This document shows, piece by piece, positions 58,311 through 64,000 of a DNA stretch of 64,000 nt. Below the pieces are notes generated by a model that was not told where the DNA came from, searched no databases, and worked only from the letters and a program-made list of their open reading frames with translations. The translations under genes and the position numbers were made by a program. The DNA comes from Salvia splendens (lineage: Eukaryota > Streptophyta > Magnoliopsida > Lamiales > Lamiaceae), in assembly GCF_004379255.2 (NCBI RefSeq), contig NC_056034.1, positions 8,310,501 through 8,374,500 on the forward strand, given 5' to 3'. Position 1 is the stretch's first letter. Each line of letters begins with the position of its first letter.

Positions 58311-58477
58311 TTACGAGTCAAATAGGTTGAAGTTGTAAATAATGTCATTTATTAGTTGCGGTCCGGGTTGGGGCCTACAGGGTTAGAGCAGTTGTGGCCA
58401 GAGACTCAAATTTAAGGGAATGATGATGTGGAGGGGACTTGGGGCCTGAAATTTGGCCGGGATTAATGATGCTCTTA

Positions 58478-58912
58478 TAATAAAAATATATCAAAGTTTA
58501 GCGTCATGGAAAATAAGTACATAAGTCAGAGGAGTATTTATTTGCCCATCTTGCTATGGTTAAATCAATTCATTTTTAACAAAAAAAAACAACATTTTTA
58601 ATACCTATTATTTTATTTTCATATTTATTCTCTCTTCAGTCAATTCACCAAATATAATTTTTTTAAATTTTGTACCTAAATAAATACCTCAATTATAATG
58701 CAACTATGAGTAAATAAAAATTTGTATGCGCTGTTTATTACAATATTTTTAAATATCACAATAGATAGGTGATATCTGTTAAGTCTACTGCTTTATAAAT
58801 TAAAGTTTTAGATTTTAATTTATTTATTTAATATGCACAATCTAATGTATTTATTGTACTTAATAATACTAGTAAAATAGACCGTATTATAATACTTACT
58901 CCGTCCCATATT
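58478..58912. other. AT-rich spacer
   Basis: No gene is visible. A lone Stowaway-like end ACTCCGTCCCATATTAGAC is at 58897-58915. Confidence 0.4.
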
Positions 58913-59134
58913 AGACAAGAAAAATACTCAAAATAAATAAAAAAAAGAAGCACATACAAAAATGAGCGACTAAAATTTGTACAATTAACAAGGACACAAT
59001 CATTGTTTATAACTAATTCATTCAGACGAGATAAATATTCAAAATAAATTAAAAAAAGAAACACATACAAATTGAGCGAATAAAATTTGAACAATTAACA
59101 AGGATACAATTATTGTTCATAACATCATTCATAC
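58913..59134. repeat. 111-bp tandem duplication
   Basis: AGACAAGAAAAATACTCAAA at 58913 recurs as AGACGAGATAAATATTCAAA at 59024, and the match continues to about 59134. The minus-strand ORF spanning both copies is not a gene. Confidence 0.8.
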
Positions 59135-59138
59135 GGAT

Positions 59139-60013
59139 TGTGTTTGTAGGGATCAGACTAGGGTCGGATTCACTATTTACCAAGACCTCTTTGTTCTTCA
59201 TTAGGGAGCTCAGTCAAACTCCAACCATGCGACTGATATTACAATCAAAGTTACAAATAATCTTGAATACCGAATAGACCTATCTATTACACAAGATTAC
59301 AGTTCACTCCCAGCTTCAGCTTCTTCAACCCTGCACACTTGACAAACGAATTAGTACTACAAGAAACAGATCCTTTCGGATCTGGAGCAGTTACACGTAA
59401 GAACACAAGATGCAATGAAAGAAAACACAGAAGAAAAGCTGCTTCGGCTCAGACACTCGCCGATAGCACAAATCTATTCTCAAGAACACAGATCCAAAGG
59501 AGCACAGCAGAATCAACCGATGATTAACCTCACCCTCCAGATTCCAGCTCAACCAGACTCCTACATCCCAGATCTACACCGTCCGAGAACACCTCACACC
59601 GAAACCCTCAAAGACAGAAACCCTATTTCTCAACCAACACCGGCAACCGAAGTAGTTGCCCTCACTGTTACTGTAGCAAGGTCTACAGCCCTTTCAACCG
59701 AGAGAAATCTCACAGAAACCGCCGGAGAATCGTCGGAGAAGAGAGCAGAAAAGAGAGAGAGAGACAGAGAGAGTTTTCGGAGAGCTTCGAGTGAGAGAGA
59801 GAGTGAATATCAAAAGAATGAATGAAGTGAATGGACTCACCTCTCACATAACAAGCACACACCACAATCCAACGGCTGAAAGCCTTGATCCGGGTGAGAG
59901 TACACGTGGCTGCATCTGGAGAGTGAGAATTAGTTTTGGGCCAAGCCCAACACAGCATCGTCTGGGCCAAAGATAAAACCAGCCCAAATGAAGGTCCACC
60001 AATTTATTCAACA
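59139..60013 (-). repeat. 3' LTR of the fourth copia element (approximate lower end)
   Basis: About 870 bp, with a GA-rich stretch at 59735-59800 (AGAGAGAGAGAGACAGAGAGAG). The short ORFs on the plus strand are by-products. Confidence 0.65.
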
Positions 60014-60271
60014 TACTCCACCTTGGACTTCATTCTGAGAAACCAACTTGTGCTATAAGCTAAAGTGAAATAATCATCACAGCCTGCAAGGTAATTCCCC
60101 CTTAGCTTTAAAGAACAAAAAAGTTCACTTGCACTCAGGGGAACCACCACACTGCCTCCAGACACCAGAGGGATAGACCCATTAGTCTAGGAGGACTTCC
60201 AGCCTCAAGTCATATACCAGCTGTACCAAAGCAAGTAAAATGACTGAGGACTTTACCCCGGGACATGCAAT
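60014..60271 (-). other. Polypurine tract and 3' untranslated segment of the fourth copia element
   Basis: Lies between the gag-pol stop codon and the LTR. No other feature is visible. Confidence 0.6.
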
Positions 60272-63200
60272 CTAACCTAAATCAAAATGCAAAAATTTGA
60301 TGCAGAAAACAAGTTTTTCAGCAGGCAAAGGTTTTGTACCCATATCAGCAGGATTCTTATCTGTATGGACCTTATGCAAGAAAACTTCACCTTTTTCTAC
60401 TATGTCCCTAATGTAATGGAACCTTACATCAATGTGCTTAGTTCTATCATGAAAAACAGGGTTTTTACATAACTGAATTGCAGATTGAGAATCAGAAAAC
60501 ACAGAAGGAGATAACTTCAGAAATTTCAGTTCAGAGAGAACTCCCTTTAGCCAAACTGCTTCTTTCATTGCTTCTGTGATAGCAATGTACTCTGACTCTG
60601 TAGTGGATAGAGCCACTATTTGCTGCAATTGGGATTTCCAACTGATACAAGACCTACAAGCAGTGAACACATAGGAGGTAGTTGACTTCCTCTTATCCCT
60701 GTCATTTGCATAGTTAGAATCCACAAACCCAGTTAAGGAAACACCATCTTCACACTTAGAGTAACACAAACCATATTTTGCAGTATTTTTAAGATATCTC
60801 AGAAGCCATTTCACAGCTTCCCAGTGCACAGAGCCAGGATTAGACATGTATCTACTGAGGCATGACACAGCATAAGCAATGTCAGGTCTGGTGCTTACCA
60901 TCAAGTACATCACTGACCCAATAGCATTTGCATAGGGAATCTTTTTCATAGCATCAATATCAGACTTGGTTTGAGGACACTGATCTTTACTCAACACAAA
61001 ATGAGAAGCCAAAGGAACAGAGACAGGCTTTGAATCAGACATATTAAATTTTTTAAGAATTTTGTACACATAAGGTTCTTGATGCAACACAAGGGTAGAA
61101 GACTTCCTATCTCTTACAATATTTATCCCTAAGATCTTCTGAGCATCACCCAAATCCTTCATGTCAAAATTCTCACTCAAAGCAGACTGAACTGACTTTA
61201 TGGTTTTCAAGCAAGGTCCCATTATGAGCATATCATCCACATATAGCAGCAAGAACACAGGCACAGGAGAATCAAGGTCTTTAACATACAAGCATGCATC
61301 AAAAGTACTTCTTACAAAACCCAATTTATGCATGCAACTGTTAAACTTAATATTCCATTGCCTAGGAGATTGTTTCAACCCATAAAGAGCCTTTTTCAGT
61401 AAACACACATGATTGGGAAACTTGGGATCAACAAAGCCTTCAGGCTGTTTCATATAGATAGGTTTATCTAAATCACCATGCAAGAAAGCAGTTTTTACAT
61501 CCATCTGTTTCAATTCCCAATTAAAGTGAGCACACAAAGCAAGCATCAATCTAACAGTAGTGAACTTAACCACAGGAGCAAAAATTTCAGTATAATCTAC
61601 CCCCTCTTGTTGAGTAAACCCTTTTGCAACCAATCTTGCCTTGTACCTAAGGCCCTCCACCTCATTTTTGAGTTTATATAACCACCTGCAATCAACCACA
61701 GATGCACCAGGGGGCAAGGGAACAAGTATCCAGGTAAGGTTTATCTTTAGGGAGTGCATTTCCTCTAACATTGCTTTATGCCATTCATTCCAGTACTTTG
61801 ACTTAGTGGCATGCTTATAGGACTGGGGTTCATCCCCATCAGATTCAAAAACATTAAAAGCCAGGTTAATAAGAGCAACCATGCCAACAAATCTATTTGG
61901 TTTAGACACATTCAATCTTCTAGTTCTATCTCTGGCTAACACATAATTGCTCAAATCAGTATTATCAATTGCATTTTGAACACCAGTTGGACTATGCAAA
62001 ATATTCTGAGCAGGAGAGTTTTGCCTAATAGGACTATCATGCATCTCATTGTCATTAACATTCAGGGGCAAATTATCAATCAAATCTCCCTCATGAGGTG
62101 TCTCAACAGGTGTAAATACTGGATAGGTATGCCAGAAAGACTGCTCCACCTCACTTGGAGTATCATTTTGATTCTCCACATCAGTGAGTGGTACTGTGGG
62201 CTCTTCCTCCATAAGAGGTTCACTGTCCACAGGGAGTGGAGCAGGGTCAGTGGTCAGACCTAAGCAAGGGAAATCAGTCTCATTAAAGACTACATCCCTG
62301 CTTATAATGACCTTAAAACCTGGTTCATCCCTTAGCCAGACTCTATAACCCTTAACACCCTCAGGATATCCAAGAAAAACACCTTTCCTAGATCTAGGCT
62401 CAAGTTTATCAGACTTAGTATGTACAAAAGCAGTACAGCCAAATACCCTCAGGTGAGAAAGAGACAAATCTTTTCCAGAAAACACATGCTCAGGACACTG
62501 ACCATTTAAGGGTACAGAAGGAGATCTATTTATCAGATAAGCAGCAGTAATTAAAGCTTCACCCCAGAACTTCTTTGACAAACCAGATTTGGCAAGCAAA
62601 CATCTCACCTTTTCAAGCAAAGTTCTATTCATCCTTTCAGCCACTCCATTTTGTTGGGGTGTATAAGGAACAGTTTTATGTCTTTTAATACCATAAGCAG
62701 CACACAAGTTATCAATCTGGTTATTGCAAAACTCAAGACCATTATCAGTTCTGATAGCTTTTATCTTCTTACCTGTCTGAGTTTCAATCAACATTTTCCA
62801 GGTTTTAAATCTCTCAAAGACATCAGACTTATGTTTCATGAGAAAACACCAAACCTTCCTAGAGAAGTCATCAATGATAGATAGGAAATAGACAGAACCA
62901 GAGTGAGAAGATACAGAGGCAGGACCCCACACATCCATGTGCAAATATTCAAGCACACATTTGCTCACATTAACAGGCACAGGAGAATGAAAAGAAACCC
63001 TGTGCTGTTTACCCAGCACACAGGTATCACAGAAGGGCATACTGCCTTGCACATCAGAGTCAGATAAAATAGCATGCTTCTTTAAAATATTTAAACCTTT
63101 TTCACTCATGTGTCCTAGTCTATCATGCCATAGCATAGTTTTATCACTTTTAACCACATTGGCAGAGGCACTAGCACATGAAAGAGGTTCTGCAGTACAA

Positions 63201-64000
63201 ACATATAAACCACATTTCTTTTTGGCCTTAAAAAGACACATAGATCCTCTGCAAATTTTCATGCATCCATCCCCCCATTTTCCCCCCATACCAGCAGCTT
63301 CTAAAGCAGTACAAGACATCAAATTGTAGCACAGATCTGGAACATACCTCACATTTTTCAAGCAGAGCACAAAACCATCATTAAACTTTAAACACACAGT
63401 ACCAATACCATGGATTTCACATTTTTTATCATCAGCCATAGACACATAGGTATTAATAACAGGTTTCAGCTCAGAAAACACCTCCTTAAAAGGACTAACA
63501 TGATAAGTACATCCAGAATCACACAGCCAATCATTTGAATTAAAAGGACACATAGGGGAAGCATTAATATACATCAGATCATGAACCATGAACACACATT
63601 CATTATTTGCATCATATTTTGCCACATTGACAATACTTTCAAGCTGAGTGTCATTATTTTGGATTTTCTTCTTCTTAGGCTTAGTGCACTCCTTTTTGTA
63701 GTGCCCCACTTCCCCACAATTAAAACACTTTCTGAAAGATTTAGGATCCCTGCTATTGGACCTAGATCTATTCTTTTTCTTTGAATTAGAGTTGGAACCT
63801 GATCCATTATTGGTGTCTTTACCCCCTCTAGACTGAGATCTACCTCTGACACTCAGAGCTCTATTAAAAGCACTCTTATCAGCTGCCCTTTCCCTTAACT
63901 CAAGTTCTTTAGATTTTAAGGAGCTAACAATCAATTCCAAAGGGGCAGTATCCCTGCCATACTTAATGGCTGCCTTAACATCACTATAGGAATCAGGTAT
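60272..64000 (-). CDS. Copia gag-pol polyprotein, partial (N-terminus outside window)
   Basis: An open frame runs from the right edge to the stop at 60272, over 1240 codons without a break. The frame continues upstream of any internal start, so the true ATG is beyond 64000. In order: the end of gag with an Arg/Ser-rich stretch and zinc knuckle CFNCGEVGHYKKEC, the protease motif WLCDSGCTYHV, pre-integrase MLWHDRLGHMSEKGL, integrase (HMDVWGP, RTDNGLEF, GVAERMNRT), RT with LLYVDDMLI, and RNase H (STTESEYIAI, FSDSQSAIQL) ending near DMGTKPLP. The RT is Tork-like but clearly a different family from the 35.9-41.2 kb element. It looks coding-competent as far as visible. Confidence 0.93.
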   Translation of the reverse strand: MPDSYSDVKAAIKYGRDTAPLELIVSSLKSKELELRERAADKSAFNRALSVRGRSQSRGGKDTNNGSGSNSNSKKKNRSRSNSRDPKSFRKCFNCGEVGHYKKECTKPKKKKIQNNDTQLESIVNVAKYDANNECVFMVHDLMYINASPMCPFNSNDWLCDSGCTYHVSPFKEVFSELKPVINTYVSMADDKKCEIHGIGTVCLKFNDGFVLCLKNVRYVPDLCYNLMSCTALEAAGMGGKWGDGCMKICRGSMCLFKAKKKCGLYVCTAEPLSCASASANVVKSDKTMLWHDRLGHMSEKGLNILKKHAILSDSDVQGSMPFCDTCVLGKQHRVSFHSPVPVNVSKCVLEYLHMDVWGPASVSSHSGSVYFLSIIDDFSRKVWCFLMKHKSDVFERFKTWKMLIETQTGKKIKAIRTDNGLEFCNNQIDNLCAAYGIKRHKTVPYTPQQNGVAERMNRTLLEKVRCLLAKSGLSKKFWGEALITAAYLINRSPSVPLNGQCPEHVFSGKDLSLSHLRVFGCTAFVHTKSDKLEPRSRKGVFLGYPEGVKGYRVWLRDEPGFKVIISRDVVFNETDFPCLGLTTDPAPLPVDSEPLMEEEPTVPLTDVENQNDTPSEVEQSFWHTYPVFTPVETPHEGDLIDNLPLNVNDNEMHDSPIRQNSPAQNILHSPTGVQNAIDNTDLSNYVLARDRTRRLNVSKPNRFVGMVALINLAFNVFESDGDEPQSYKHATKSKYWNEWHKAMLEEMHSLKINLTWILVPLPPGASVVDCRWLYKLKNEVEGLRYKARLVAKGFTQQEGVDYTEIFAPVVKFTTVRLMLALCAHFNWELKQMDVKTAFLHGDLDKPIYMKQPEGFVDPKFPNHVCLLKKALYGLKQSPRQWNIKFNSCMHKLGFVRSTFDACLYVKDLDSPVPVFLLLYVDDMLIMGPCLKTIKSVQSALSENFDMKDLGDAQKILGINIVRDRKSSTLVLHQEPYVYKILKKFNMSDSKPVSVPLASHFVLSKDQCPQTKSDIDAMKKIPYANAIGSVMYLMVSTRPDIAYAVSCLSRYMSNPGSVHWEAVKWLLRYLKNTAKYGLCYSKCEDGVSLTGFVDSNYANDRDKRKSTTSYVFTACRSCISWKSQLQQIVALSTTESEYIAITEAMKEAVWLKGVLSELKFLKLSPSVFSDSQSAIQLCKNPVFHDRTKHIDVRFHYIRDIVEKGEVFLHKVHTDKNPADMGTKPLPAEKLVFCIKFLHFDLG

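Larger units (their letters stand above)
56747..58474. mobile_element. PIF/Harbinger element carrying only the Myb/SANT-like gene
   Basis: Flanked by TTA at 56744-56746 and 58475-58477. The ends are TAGCATCATTAACCCCG and, inverted, GAGCATCATTAATCCCG, followed by about 150 bp of terminal inverted repeat through CTAATAAATGACA. Between them are a Myb/SANT-like gene on the minus strand and a GC-rich subterminal block (58130-58310). There is no transposase frame. The right terminal repeat is closely similar to the right end of the element at 33018. Confidence 0.88.
59139..64000 (-). mobile_element. Fourth Ty1/copia retrotransposon, 3' part (continues past window end)
   Basis: On the minus strand the internal region ends with a purine tract CAAGGTGGAGTA (60025-60014). 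The LTR then begins TGTTGAATAAATTGG at 60013. The far LTR end is near 59139-59145 (CCCTACAAACACA) but cannot be fixed because the other LTR is outside the window. The internal gag-pol frame is open. Confidence 0.85.

Noticed and set aside
59415..59825. 136-codon plus ORF
   Set aside because: Falls in the LTR of the fourth copia element, antisense, with GA-rich low complexity.

Overview
The window is nuclear DNA of a flowering plant, most likely a eudicot. The protein-coding genes have short GT-AG introns and are separated by long AT-rich spacers full of plant-type transposons (Ty1/copia, TRIM, PIF/Harbinger, hAT, Mutator-like and Stowaway elements). Nothing bacterial, viral or organellar is visible. 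An asterid is suggested only by the general look of the proteins.

Host genes, left to right: (1) the 5' part of a MATE/DTX transporter on the minus strand (exons 1049..508 and 1430..1125; the rest lies beyond position 1). (2) An intronless ARMADILLO REPEAT ONLY (ARO) protein, 5933..7837 +. (3) A decayed Sel1-repeat (F-box type) pseudogene that still shows its intron, 9163..8255 -. (4) A tRNA-Gly(TCC) copy that has lost exactly its T arm, 10128..10186 +. (5) The step-II splicing factor PRP17/CDC40, 14622..10761 -, with a 7-nt coding last exon after a 2.1-kb intron. (6) A four-exon DUF936 protein, 29970..28102 -. (7) A six-exon T-type cyclin (CYCT1), 43328..47537 +. (8) A two-exon BURP-domain polygalacturonase beta-subunit-like protein, 53244..51243 -. 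All exon chains were read by eye from splice sites; for genes 5 to 8 the summed coding length is a multiple of three.

Transposons fill most of the rest. At 16322..27889 lies a copia element (tRNA-iMet-type PBS) whose left LTR was split by a second copia element (16597..21555, 499-bp LTRs). Its coding region was also hit by two different hAT-type MITEs, each with an exact 8-bp target duplication. A very young copia element (35904..41204, TSD TTAAA) keeps one uninterrupted gag-pol frame of 1365 codons and ends about 130-250 bp before the likely CYCT1 5' leader. A complete 501-bp TRIM sits in a CYCT1 intron. A fourth copia element enters from the right edge on the minus strand. Two related PIF/Harbinger elements each carry only one half of the usual protein pair: the DDE transposase alone at 30.8-32.1 kb and the Myb/SANT-like partner alone at 57.0-58.0 kb.

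The host genes are unrelated housekeeping or cell-wall genes and do not form a pathway. The only functional linkage visible is between the two Harbinger halves, and possibly the influence of inserted elements on CYCT1 and DUF936 expression. I do not see a clearly new biological system. The observations most worth checking are the split Harbinger pair, the copia frame that ends inside its own LTR, and the T-arm-less tRNA.
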